The notes beneath the pieces are model-generated. The model had not been told where the DNA came from and did not search any database. It saw only the letters and a list, made by a program, of their open reading frames with translations. The translations under genes and the position numbers were made by a program. Below are positions 42,967 through 52,400 of a DNA stretch of 64,000 nt, one piece after another (position 1 is the stretch's first letter; each line of letters begins with the position of its first letter). Origin of the DNA: Berkiella sp963829835 (lineage in GTDB: Bacteria; Pseudomonadota; Gammaproteobacteria; Berkiellales; Berkiellaceae); contig CAWHKC010000004.1 in NCBI GenBank assembly GCA_963829835.1, positions 1,922,001-1,986,000 on the forward strand. Reading direction: 5' to 3'.

Positions 42967-45669
42967 TCAGGTTGGTAAATATTTTTTCATTGGTCTGTCT
43001 TTTTTTAAATCCTCTGTAATAAGTCGTTTTGTTGCAAATCCACTACTTGAGTTAAGTTTTCTGGAAAAATTTGACGACGAACTTCCATACTGCGAACCCC
43101 CACGGCTTGGAAAATAACCTTGAGACGCATAAATTTCCTTGGGCCGCGAAGTAGTCCTATTTAGAAAAGCTTTAACCTCTGGATTTGCCCAAGCTTTCGC
43201 TTTAAATTTACTTTGGTCCTTTTTCAAATCACTTATGACTTCTTCTGCTCTATCTCTAAAAGCGTGCTTAATCAAGCCCACAACTTTTTGTACAAAAGAA
43301 TAGTTACCACTATTAGCAGCTTGATGAAGGCAGTTATATCCAAAGCGGTTGGCTTTTTTAAGATTCGCCTTCAGGGCCTCTGGATTTTCTTGTAGCAGCG
43401 CGATTATCTTTTCAACCGACACGGCATTGCCGGATTTTAAGGCGTCATGCAAAACCATAAAGCCATCTTTCGTTTGGTTCAAAAGATTCGCTTTCAGGGC
43501 ATCTTTATTCTCTTGTAACAGCGCGATTACCTTTTCAACCGACGCTGTATTGCCGGAGGCTACGGCATGTTGCAACACCATAAAGCCATCTTTCGTTTTA
43601 TTCTCTAAATTCGCTTTCAGGGCCTCTGGATGCTGTTGTAACAACGCGATAACCTTTTCAACCGACGCAGCATTGCCGGAAGCTAGGGCATGTTGCAACA
43701 CCATAAAGCCATCTTTCGTTTTGTTCAAAAGATTCACTTTCAGTGCATCTTTATTCTCTTGTAACAGCGCAATAACCATTTCAACCGACGTTGCATTACC
43801 TGATTTTAAGGCGTCTTGCAACACCGTAAAGCCATCTTTCGTTATATTCTCCAGATTCGCTTTCAGGGCTTCTGGATTCTCTTGCAACAGCGCGATAACC
43901 TTTTCAACCGACGCGGCATTACCGGAGGCTAAGGCCTGTTGCAATACCATAAAACCATCTTTCGTTTGGTTCAAAAGATTTGCTTTGAGGGTCTTTGGAT
44001 TCGCTTGTAACAGCGCGATAATCTTTTCAACCGACGCGGCATTGCCGGAGGCTAAGGCATGTTGCAACACCATAAAGCCATCTTTCGTTTGGTTCAAAAG
44101 ATTTGCTTTGAGGGTCTTTGGATTCGCTTGTAACAGCGCGATAACCTTTTCAACAAACACTGCATTGCCGGAGGCTACGGCATGTTGCAATACCATAAAG
44201 CCATCTTTCGTTTGGTTCAAAAGATTCGCTGTCAGGGCATCTTTATTCTCTTGTAACAGTGCGATAACCTTTTCAACAAACACGGCATTGCTGGAGGCTA
44301 CGGCATGTTGCAATACCATAAAGCCATCCTTCGTTTGGTTCAAAAGATTCGCTTTCAGGGCATCTTTATTCTCTTGTAATAGCACGAGAACCTGTTCAAC
44401 AAACCCTGCATTGCCGGAGGCTACGGCATGTTGCAAAACCATAAAGCCATCTTTCGTTTGGTTCAAAAGATTCGCTGTTAGGGCATCTTTATTCTCTAGT
44501 AACAGCACGATAACCTGTTCAACCGATGCGGTATTGCCGGAGGCTAAAGCCTGTTGTAATATCATAAAGCCATCTTTGGTTTTATTCTCTAGATTCGCTT
44601 TCAGGACATCTTTATTCTCTTGTAACAGTGTGATAACCATTTCAACCGACGCGGTATTGCCGGAGGCTAAAGCCTGTTGCAACACCATAAAGCCATCTTT
44701 GGTTTTATTCTCTAGATTCGCTGTCAGGGCCTCTGGATTCTCTTGTAACAGCGTGATAACCATTTCAACCGACGCTGCATTGCCGGAGGCTAAGGCCTGT
44801 TGCAACACCATAAAGCCATCGCTCGTACGGTTCAAAAGATTTGCTTTCAGCGCCTCTGGATTCTTTTCTAATAGCGCGATAACCTTTTCAACCGACGCTG
44901 CATTGCCGGAGGCTAAGGCATGTTGCAACACCATAAAGCCATCTTTGGTTTTATTCTCTAGATTCGCTGTCAGGGCCTCTGGATTCTCTTGTAACAGCGC
45001 GATAACCTTTTCAATCAACGCTGCATTCCCGGATCTTAAGGCAGATTGCAACACCATAAAGCCATCTTTGGTTTGGTTCAATAAGTTCGCTGTCAGGGCC
45101 GCTGGATTCTCTTGTAACAGCGCGATAACCTTTTCAACCAACGTTGCATTGCCGGAGGCTAAAGCCTGATGCAACACCATAAAGCTATCTTGCGTTCTGT
45201 TCTCAAGCATTAGCTTTGAAAAAATATCAGCACGAAGACGCTTTTTCATCTCCCTAACGAGTAAATCCCATAAACCCGAAGAAATCTGATGTGCAAAATG
45301 CTTATTCTTTTGGAATTTCAAAGGTAAATGCAAGGCATCATCAAGGTGGGAATAGTTGTGAACACTCAATTCAAACAATATATACGCGCCATATCCCATT
45401 GGGGATGCATCAGCCTCGTCAATATTTCTTTTTATTTTTGCTAAACAATTTTTAAGATCACTCTGATCTTTTGCTTTACAGGCGGCCATTATTAGACGAT
45501 GCAACTCTTGAGCTTCATCACTTCGGACTTCTTTTTTGTTATGAGAATAAAGACTGCTTGAATCTGTGGTGGACGAAGAAGAGATTTTTGCGTTTCTTTC
45601 ATCACGGTCTTCGTTATTTTGCTTATATTTCTTAGGTGCAATGGTTTTGTCACGGTAGCCAAGTAACAT
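42967..45669 (-). CDS. Protein with ~16 tandem 41-residue ankyrin-like repeats
   Basis: A 900-residue protein. After a Ser/Lys-rich N-terminus and a helical segment (to about residue 160), 15 well-kept and one degenerate copy of a 41-residue unit follow, each with KTKDGFMVLQHALASGNAAS and VEKVIALLQENPEALKANL. The DNA period is 123 bases. The unit resembles a lengthened ankyrin repeat (helix-loop-helix with ALASGN). The C-terminal 95 residues are basic and Ser-rich (RGGSQYGSSSSNFSRKL). No enzymatic domain is seen, so it is probably a binding scaffold. AGAGGA precedes the ATG. A truncated copy of its 3' end lies at 34906. Confidence 0.78.
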   Translation of the reverse strand: MLLGYRDKTIAPKKYKQNNEDRDERNAKISSSSTTDSSSLYSHNKKEVRSDEAQELHRLIMAACKAKDQSDLKNCLAKIKRNIDEADASPMGYGAYILFELSVHNYSHLDDALHLPLKFQKNKHFAHQISSGLWDLLVREMKKRLRADIFSKLMLENRTQDSFMVLHQALASGNATLVEKVIALLQENPAALTANLLNQTKDGFMVLQSALRSGNAALIEKVIALLQENPEALTANLENKTKDGFMVLQHALASGNAASVEKVIALLEKNPEALKANLLNRTSDGFMVLQQALASGNAASVEMVITLLQENPEALTANLENKTKDGFMVLQQALASGNTASVEMVITLLQENKDVLKANLENKTKDGFMILQQALASGNTASVEQVIVLLLENKDALTANLLNQTKDGFMVLQHAVASGNAGFVEQVLVLLQENKDALKANLLNQTKDGFMVLQHAVASSNAVFVEKVIALLQENKDALTANLLNQTKDGFMVLQHAVASGNAVFVEKVIALLQANPKTLKANLLNQTKDGFMVLQHALASGNAASVEKIIALLQANPKTLKANLLNQTKDGFMVLQQALASGNAASVEKVIALLQENPEALKANLENITKDGFTVLQDALKSGNATSVEMVIALLQENKDALKVNLLNKTKDGFMVLQHALASGNAASVEKVIALLQQHPEALKANLENKTKDGFMVLQHAVASGNTASVEKVIALLQENKDALKANLLNQTKDGFMVLHDALKSGNAVSVEKIIALLQENPEALKANLKKANRFGYNCLHQAANSGNYSFVQKVVGLIKHAFRDRAEEVISDLKKDQSKFKAKAWANPEVKAFLNRTTSRPKEIYASQGYFPSRGGSQYGSSSSNFSRKLNSSSGFATKRLITEDLKKDRPMKKYLPT
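43300..45195 (-). repeat. 123-bp tandem repeats inside the 42967 gene
   Basis: About 15 consecutive units with a 123-base period, each containing ACCATAAAGCCATCTTTCGT on the plus strand. Neighbouring units are often nearly identical, indicating recent expansion or homogenisation. The repeats keep the opposite strand open for 606 codons as a side effect. Confidence 0.9.
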
Positions 45670-45705
45670 CTGGATATCCTCTTAAAAAAACATTTTGAAA
45701 AAGTA

Positions 45706-45775
45706 TTTGAGGAAGCTAAGAATCGCATGATAGCCACAAGAGCCAATAAGGCTCACTGGTGCCAGCCCCGTTTTG
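45706..45775 (-). promoter_or_regulatory. Leader region shared with the F-box/ankyrin gene
   Basis: TTTGAGGAAGCTA at 45706 and downstream blocks through CCCCGTTTT match 34444-34510 upstream of the F-box gene, at the same distance (37-40 bases) from the start codon. This conservation next to two dissimilar coding regions suggests a shared promoter or 5' untranslated region. Confidence 0.45.
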
Positions 45776-45808
45776 AAAACGTTTGCCATCACAACTAATT
45801 TAAAGAAC

Positions 45809-45856
45809 TTTATCAGATTGAAATAAGAAAAAATGCCAGGAAATTCCCGGCAATGG
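45809..45856. repeat. Dispersed hairpin element, copy 2
   Basis: TTTATCAGATTGAAATAAG then AAAAAATGCCAGGAAATTCC and CGGCAATGG. It is the same as 53375-53422 apart from a few changes. The core GCCAGGAAATTCCCGGC is an inverted repeat followed, on the minus strand, by a T-run, so it could terminate minus-strand transcription. It lies 140 bases upstream of the repeat gene. Confidence 0.65.
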
Positions 45857-46053
45857 TATGTTGAAATGGATACTTAACAAGAGCTGAAATTTGTTCAAGT
45901 TGTTAATTGTTACTATTTTTTATAGTGCTTGCTGGATGTCTGCCACGTTTAGGTTAAACTCATGCACGGGTTTAAAATAGGTTTCTTGGGAGCCAACCTC
46001 GATAGAATCTTTGTTGGTTAGCATGCAATGAGTTTTTAATGGAGATTACTATA

Positions 46054-46464
46054 GTGTTAAGAAAAATAAAACAGTTTGTAAACAGACCCTCAAAATTTCC
46101 TGCTATAACAACATTGATTACGAGCACTTTTACTGCTTTTGTCACATATTGGAGGCAAGATTCAAAGTTTCTAGATATACCATTAATAGGTGGATTATTT
46201 CTATATTTTGGGTTAGAACTAAGAAACTCGATTTATAATAAACCATATCAAACTAGTTCAAGTAATAAAGAATTCCTAGCAGAAGAAGATGGAGAACTCT
46301 CTGCACAAAGCTATATAGAATACTTAACGAGTTTTTTTAATCCAGATGCCTATCGTCATCCCATTATTTTTGGCCGAGCAATGTTTGCCAAGATGAACGA
46401 GAAAGAAAATAAAGAATCAGTAGAAGAAGAATTAGAACGAAAAGTGAAACTAAAAAAAGCTTGA
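46054..46464 (+). CDS. Small membrane protein
   Basis: About 136 residues if translation starts at the GTG at 46054, which has TGGAG about 9 bases before; an ATG at 46039 is also in frame. Two hydrophobic segments (TTLITSTFTAFVTYW, LIGGLFLYFGLEL) lie in the first 60 residues. The rest is acidic and helical, ending in Lys and Glu (KESVEEELERKVKLKKA). The family is unknown. It is flanked by candidate effectors but transcribed divergently from them. Confidence 0.55.
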   Translation: MLRKIKQFVNRPSKFPAITTLITSTFTAFVTYWRQDSKFLDIPLIGGLFLYFGLELRNSIYNKPYQTSSSNKEFLAEEDGELSAQSYIEYLTSFFNPDAYRHPIIFGRAMFAKMNEKENKESVEEELERKVKLKKA

Positions 46465-46656
46465 ACATTTTGTCAAAAAACTCTAAAGCATGGGTGGCTT
46501 CACGAATTCTTTACGTAGGATTATTGCGGCACTAATATATTGTAAAAATATATCAAAATGAAATGAGCCAATTATGTATTAGTTTTTTCAGATAAAACAT
46601 GACAAAATTAAACACAATAGCTATAATTTTCCCTTTGAATTTCTTTAGGGTAATTT

Positions 46657-46926
46657 ATGCTTTCTGCCTTTGATCATTCTCGAAAATCAACCAACGAAGC
46701 TGCTGTCCAATCTAATCAGCATCATAGAGCACTCGTAGTGCTTCCTCCTAATCAGGTGCCATCTGATGATATTGGATTGCTTCAACAGCAATTAGCGTTA
46801 AAAAATGAAGAGATAATCACCCTTCGAGCACAAGTTGCCAATCTGGAAGCACAATTAGCATTAAGAAATCATGAACCAGATGTGGTTAATTCAGGAAAAA
46901 GACTTCGCACTGACGGTATTTTGTAG
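46657..46926 (+). CDS. Small coiled-coil protein
   Basis: An 89-residue protein. Residues about 45-72 form a heptad pattern (LLQQQLALKNEEIITLRAQV, then ANLEAQLALRN), a clear two-stranded coiled coil. Both ends are polar, with a basic end (SGKRLRTDGIL). It could be a dimerisation or adaptor protein. AGGG precedes the ATG. No partner gene is obvious. Confidence 0.6.
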   Translation: MLSAFDHSRKSTNEAAVQSNQHHRALVVLPPNQVPSDDIGLLQQQLALKNEEIITLRAQVANLEAQLALRNHEPDVVNSGKRLRTDGIL

Positions 46927-47083
46927 ATGCTAGCTTGATTTTTGCGCTACAAGGCGGGTAACTTGGAACGCGCTGCTCAATAGCTGTACTCAAGCAATTC
47001 GTCTGCACTTATTTTTTTTTAAAACACATGTTCCAGGGCATGTTTGATCAATAATTTGAGGCAGGCATAATCGATCACAAGTG

Positions 47084-49087
47084 TTACTTATCTGTTTTCT
47101 TTTTCTTGCTCTTTACAACATTATTATTGTTAATAATATTATTAACGACAGGATTTTTTTCACTGGGACTATCTTTTTTTACAATTTCATCATAAATATA
47201 TAAGACAGCACCATCTTTGCCTTTCACTCTTTGGCTAGGTAAAGCTCTATATTTGCCGCCTTTACCTAAAATTTTTCCTTCTAGAATAATGCCATTGTTT
47301 GAACCCCTTAATTTAAATCCGGTCTGTCCTTTTGCAGCACATTGCATGGGTACTTCAAATAATTTTTCCAATTTTTTTCGAACAGGTTCTGGACAATTAT
47401 CCTTAACGTCTTTACGCATGGCGACATAATAACAAGTATTAAACATGCTTAACATCTGACAAGGCTTTATATCTAGGTCACTATAGTCTTTGCCAAATAA
47501 TGTAACCGGATCCAATAATTTGGAGGAATCATCAACATGAGCTTTAGAGGAGGGCAATGCAACTGTGTCTGAATTTTTGGATTTTTCTACTGCTCTGGTT
47601 TTAAGATAGGCATGCCCAGAAATTGTTTCAGATTGTGATTGTAGCTCCATAGACTCAACATACGTGCTAGAAAGTTGTGCGTTATCTTCCAAATGAAGAG
47701 ATGAAAAGTCTTTCTCTATATTCTTGAGCTGGTTGCTCTTTTTATGTTTATGAAATGCGACAGTGAAAATATCTCTAAATTTAGTCACTTCGCTTAAAGG
47801 TACTAAGTAGAGATCATCCGTTACCAAAACGTTACTCTCCAAATGAACTCCAAGAGTACATCTACCTTGACGAAGCTTTTTCTCTAAAAGTTTTATAAAT
47901 CCAGGGGTATGCGTAGACAAGGCGTAAACTCTCTTTGGCGTCAATCTGAGGTCTGGACATATATGTTTTAGTTCATCTCTTATATGCTGCAATTGTGACC
48001 AATGTGATTTTTGCACTGCCTCTACATGACACTTGATAGCATTATAAGTTTTGGGGTCAATTGCACCCTTTAATCGTTTGTTTTCATTTAAGCCTTTTAA
48101 AGACATAAAACATTTATAAACCTCGTTGAATGGCAGTGTTTTCCAATCAACTTTTAAAAGATCATCAGCAATTGCACCCGTAATTTCAAATGAAGTTCCT
48201 TGATCTTGTTCCCAATAAAAAGGTTGATTAACAGCCTTTTCAAGAGCTCGATTTAAGAAATTACAAGCATTGAAAAGATCTCCTTTACCCAAAAAGTAGC
48301 TCGACACCATTCTAAAAAAAGATGCGTAGGCATAGTCCGATTGTGTAAATTTACAAGAAAGGTTAAATAATGCATTAAAGTCAATTTCAATAGGAAGGGT
48401 GCCTGTAATTTCACAAAATTTAAACGCAAAATTCAAGTGACTCATTATCGCTTGTTCAAGATAAAAGTCATATAGAGGTTGGAAAGATTGAAGGTTGTTC
48501 ACTTGACTCTGTAAATATTGAATGTCACCCATTAAATCTATAAATATTTTGTGTGATGCTTTAAGGCTTAATTTATCTTCGAAAATATCTTTTAATACAA
48601 AACTATTGTTTAATTCAGTGGTATGAAAACTCGTTTTTACTACTAAAGTAAAAGTGCTTAAATTTTTAAAGAACTTACGTATTTCTTTTTGGCTGACTTT
48701 GTTTTTAAGTTCTTCAAATAGTTCGCTTAATTCTCTAGATAGTTCAGTCAAAGTTTTTTGAGTATTAATCAATACATCTAGCCTGTGATATAATAAATTG
48801 CCTTTTGCAATATTACCCTTACTATCTTCAAATTCTTGAATAAGTTCTTTGATAGTTGAAAGTTCTTCTTTCGTGAATTTTGAGGGGTCATATTCTTTTA
48901 GTGTTCCGATGAGGTCATGTTGAAACTGCTTAATTTTGTCAAAAACAGCTGTTTGTTTTTTAAAAAATATATCAATATTGGTTTCACTATTCAGGCTTTT
49001 AAGGTTTGTCGCTATAGCTACACATCGTTTTAATAATGGCAATATTTTTTGAGGGAAAGGTTGAACTTTCTTAGGTGATGTGAGCAT
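47084..49087 (-). CDS. Large hypothetical helical protein
   Basis: About 667 residues from the ATG at 49087 (GGAG nine bases before); an upstream ATG at 49138 adds 17 unlikely residues. Residues to about 380 are helical, with coiled-coil character (LTELSRELSELFEELKNKVS) and TPR-like texture around YFLGKGDLFNACNFLNRAL. A second domain near 540-640 contains GKDYSDLDIKPCQMLSMFN and GFKLRGSNNGIILEGKILGK. The tail is Asn- and Lys-rich (NNIINNNNVVKSKKKK). I do not recognise a family. Size, lone position and basic tail fit an effector. Confidence 0.6.
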   Translation of the reverse strand: MLTSPKKVQPFPQKILPLLKRCVAIATNLKSLNSETNIDIFFKKQTAVFDKIKQFQHDLIGTLKEYDPSKFTKEELSTIKELIQEFEDSKGNIAKGNLLYHRLDVLINTQKTLTELSRELSELFEELKNKVSQKEIRKFFKNLSTFTLVVKTSFHTTELNNSFVLKDIFEDKLSLKASHKIFIDLMGDIQYLQSQVNNLQSFQPLYDFYLEQAIMSHLNFAFKFCEITGTLPIEIDFNALFNLSCKFTQSDYAYASFFRMVSSYFLGKGDLFNACNFLNRALEKAVNQPFYWEQDQGTSFEITGAIADDLLKVDWKTLPFNEVYKCFMSLKGLNENKRLKGAIDPKTYNAIKCHVEAVQKSHWSQLQHIRDELKHICPDLRLTPKRVYALSTHTPGFIKLLEKKLRQGRCTLGVHLESNVLVTDDLYLVPLSEVTKFRDIFTVAFHKHKKSNQLKNIEKDFSSLHLEDNAQLSSTYVESMELQSQSETISGHAYLKTRAVEKSKNSDTVALPSSKAHVDDSSKLLDPVTLFGKDYSDLDIKPCQMLSMFNTCYYVAMRKDVKDNCPEPVRKKLEKLFEVPMQCAAKGQTGFKLRGSNNGIILEGKILGKGGKYRALPSQRVKGKDGAVLYIYDEIVKKDSPSEKNPVVNNIINNNNVVKSKKKKTDK

Positions 49088-49138
49088 ATACAAAATCTCC
49101 AACGGGCAGCAAATTTTTGGCAACAAATGGATTTGCAA

Positions 49139-49472
49139 GACTCTCCAATAGGTTTATTACCCTCTATTTTATTTGTTATCTAAATCTGCGGTTGTAGGAA
49201 AATTTGGTCGATTATATCTGTTAACAATGTTCAACTGGGCAGTAAAAGATGGATATCACAATTATAGGTTTTTATGACGCTGATTCAATCAAAAAAGGAT
49301 GAATGACATCTAAATGGGAATGAATGGCAAAAGCAACAGTAATCACTCCATAATGCCCTATATCTACCCACCTTTTAGATCTAGATTTTATTAGTCCTCT
49401 TTCGGCTAATGTTACGCCTTAAATAGGGTAGAGCCCAAAGTTTTGAGTTACCAGGTAGGTACAATAGTTCGC
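49139..49472. other. Intergenic, no feature seen
   Basis: About 330 bases between two minus-strand genes. I find no gene, strong hairpin or repeat in it. It should hold the promoter of the 47084 gene and the terminator of the SidE-like gene, but neither stands out. Confidence 0.4.
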
Positions 49473-52400
49473 TCAGAGTTTTGGCAACACGATAGGTCTT
49501 GGCCGCATCACCTGCGGGCGAGGAACGGTATCTGTCACTTCTCTCAAACGTTTCATCGAGCAGCTCACCTGGGCAAACGGTGCTCGATAGCTCTCATAAC
49601 ACGCCACAATGGTGCCATCAAAAGTGATATCGCTCAGTTGAGCGTTGCCGTGTGCTTTTAAAAGCGCACAGTTATACCGGACAATTTCTGTCATATCTCT
49701 TTTCTGAGTGCTAGATTCAATAGAATGATTTCTAAAATATTGCATGCGATCATTATACTCTGCCGGCGTATAGCAGCGGGCGAGATCTAATTTATGCGCC
49801 ATAGAGAGGATTCTAAAATAAAAATTACGAAGTGAGCGTTCTTGTAGATCATCCACGGCGTTAATTGTACTTTCATATTCAGGATGCCCCATATATAAAA
49901 TCACATCGCTGATACGGGTTATCATATTTTGATCATTATCAACTGGCTTATTTTCACTCACATACCGATTAAAATTATCGGTAGAGGCCTGGCGGTAACG
50001 CTTGTATCTTTCAGGATCTTCTAATGCACTGGTTTCATTTTCTCTGCCAGTCACGCAAAATGAAGCAGCTATACGCAGCCATTCTAATTGGTTATTATCT
50101 AAGAACTGGCAAAATTCTCTAAAATTATCCTCTTTGGCATGATTGGCAAAATAATTGACCACATGATCAATATTTAGCTTCATTCTATAAGTATGCGCCA
50201 AACCATGATTTGGTCTATGAATAATTACGCCATTTGAGGTATAGGTATTATTCCCTTCTTTATAGGCGTGCTGTAAATGATCCTCCCAGGCTTTTTCAAG
50301 CGCCAGATCAGACCAATAGCAATCAGCCGGTTCAAGCGTAGGGCTGCAAACGATTTTCGATACAAATTCATTTGTCTGCAATTCTTTAGTCACAACTTGG
50401 GTGCCGTGAGAAAATAGTACTTCACCTTCAGGGTCGTTAATGCAGTATCCTCTCCCTTCAATCCTGGTAAAGGCAGTCTTGAGACGACTGATCCAAGCTG
50501 TGCCTTCTTTAAAATGACTGGTGCTGGTGAAGGCGGGAAAAGTCCAAGGATTGGCTTGGCGCCTTGCTATATCTTCTGGGGTTAGCGCTTCTTTTCTTAC
50601 TAGGGTACCCTCATACGGACGCAGACTTGACATTTCTTTTAATGTTGAAGAGAATAATTTTAACCATTCGTCTTTGGATATGGTTCCATCTGCGATATAA
50701 GCCCTCAGTGCGGTTTCTAAAGCTAAGGGATCAGTGCTCATGGTATTATTTTTGACAAATTCAGATTCAGCACATTTTGCTTTGGTTGCAACTTTAGTCA
50801 ATAAAGATCTTGCAAGACTATTATCAGGCTCTTCAAATGCTGCTGCTAAAAATCTTGCGCGTTCAGATAACGTAATTCTATCAAATTGTTTTACACCGGT
50901 TACATCTTCAATGTTTTGGCTTATTTTCACTTGAGGTTTTTTTTCATCTATTAAATGATTTAATTTATTAACCGCGTCATTTAATAAACAACCTAGTAAA
51001 AAGTTTGCAGGAATCAGATGCTCTTCGTTACTTGTGATTTTATAAGAATACTCAAGCTCTTCTTGGCGAAATAGTAAGTTAATATTTTTAAAATATGCTT
51101 CAGTATAAATAGTAATGGCAGCCTGCTGTTCTGGCGGCAATAACTTAACAACTGAGTGATTGCTGGTTTCATTCCATTCATTTTTGTCAATAATCTCTTT
51201 TAATATTACACCAATCTTCTGAATTAACTGAGGGCTTAAGTTTAAGTGGCTCAAATTTGCGTTTTTAATAAGTAGACTGAGATTATAGTTGGTGCCATCC
51301 GCCAAGGTGACAAAATAACTTTCATTTTTATATTCCCACTTCGTCTTATCAAAAACATCTTTATCACTAAGCTTTTCAAGCAATCGCTCAATTTTACGGG
51401 TAGATTCATTTTTGTTCAGAGGCCCGGCACTTAGTACTTCATGAATTGAGGTGTGGGTTTCAATAATATTATCAAGGATAGCCAGCTGCTCAATATGATT
51501 CGGGTCGTCTTTTTCATATAGAGTGTTTTCTTTGGCAAAGCTACATAGCTTGTCAACCAAATGGAGAATACTAATGGGATCGATTTTTTCATGATTGAGT
51601 TTGGATATAACCCTTCTAAAAATATTATGGTGAAGCATAGTGCTATAATTAGCGGCTATTAACTTAGCAATTATCTGCATCATAAGCTCAGTATGCTTAA
51701 CAAGCGTTTTTATAGTATAAAACTCTGGAAAATTTAACGCTTTTTCTGCAAGAAAAACTAAGGTACTATAAAGTTTATTATTTCCAAAATATATTTCTTT
51801 CGCTACTTTATTGTAAAGGTCAACATTTTCACTAAAAGTGAAATTCGCTTTTATGAGTAATACAAAAACTTTAGCCACCTCGGCATTCATATGTTCACCA
51901 TGGAAGATCCGTTGGTAAAGTGCTGTATGCTCTTGATAACTAAAGCCTGCTTTTGCAAGAACGATCATCGCTACAGCGGAACCATCTGTTACGTGGTGGC
52001 GCTGTTCAATAGTTCCCTGGTAGAGTTCAAGATGATCTTTATAAACCAAACCCGCTCTAAAAAAATCAGAAAAAACCTTTGCCTTATTGCTGGCAAGTTG
52101 TGGAGCTACACTGATGGCATGGTAAAGGTCAGGGTGGTCTTGATATAAAATACCCGCTTGATTAAGTGTTTTAAAACCGTCTGCTAAACCACGGGAATAA
52201 TATTCGGGGTTTTGGACTACCAAGTCAAAGACAGGATTGTCTTGATATAAAATACCGGCTACTTTAAGCGCTATGAAACAGTCTGTTAAACTTTTAGAAT
52301 GATTGGGATTTTGGACTATCAGTTCATAGAGCGCTGCGTGATCTTGATATAAAATTCCCGCTTGGTGAAGTTGCACAACAGCCGATGAGAGACCAGTTGC

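Noticed and set aside
43349..45169. 606-codon plus-strand ORF opposite the 16-repeat gene
   Set aside because: The 123-bp periodicity keeps one antisense frame open. The product merely mirrors the repeats, and the minus-strand gene has a good start, a tail copy at 34906 and a terminator.
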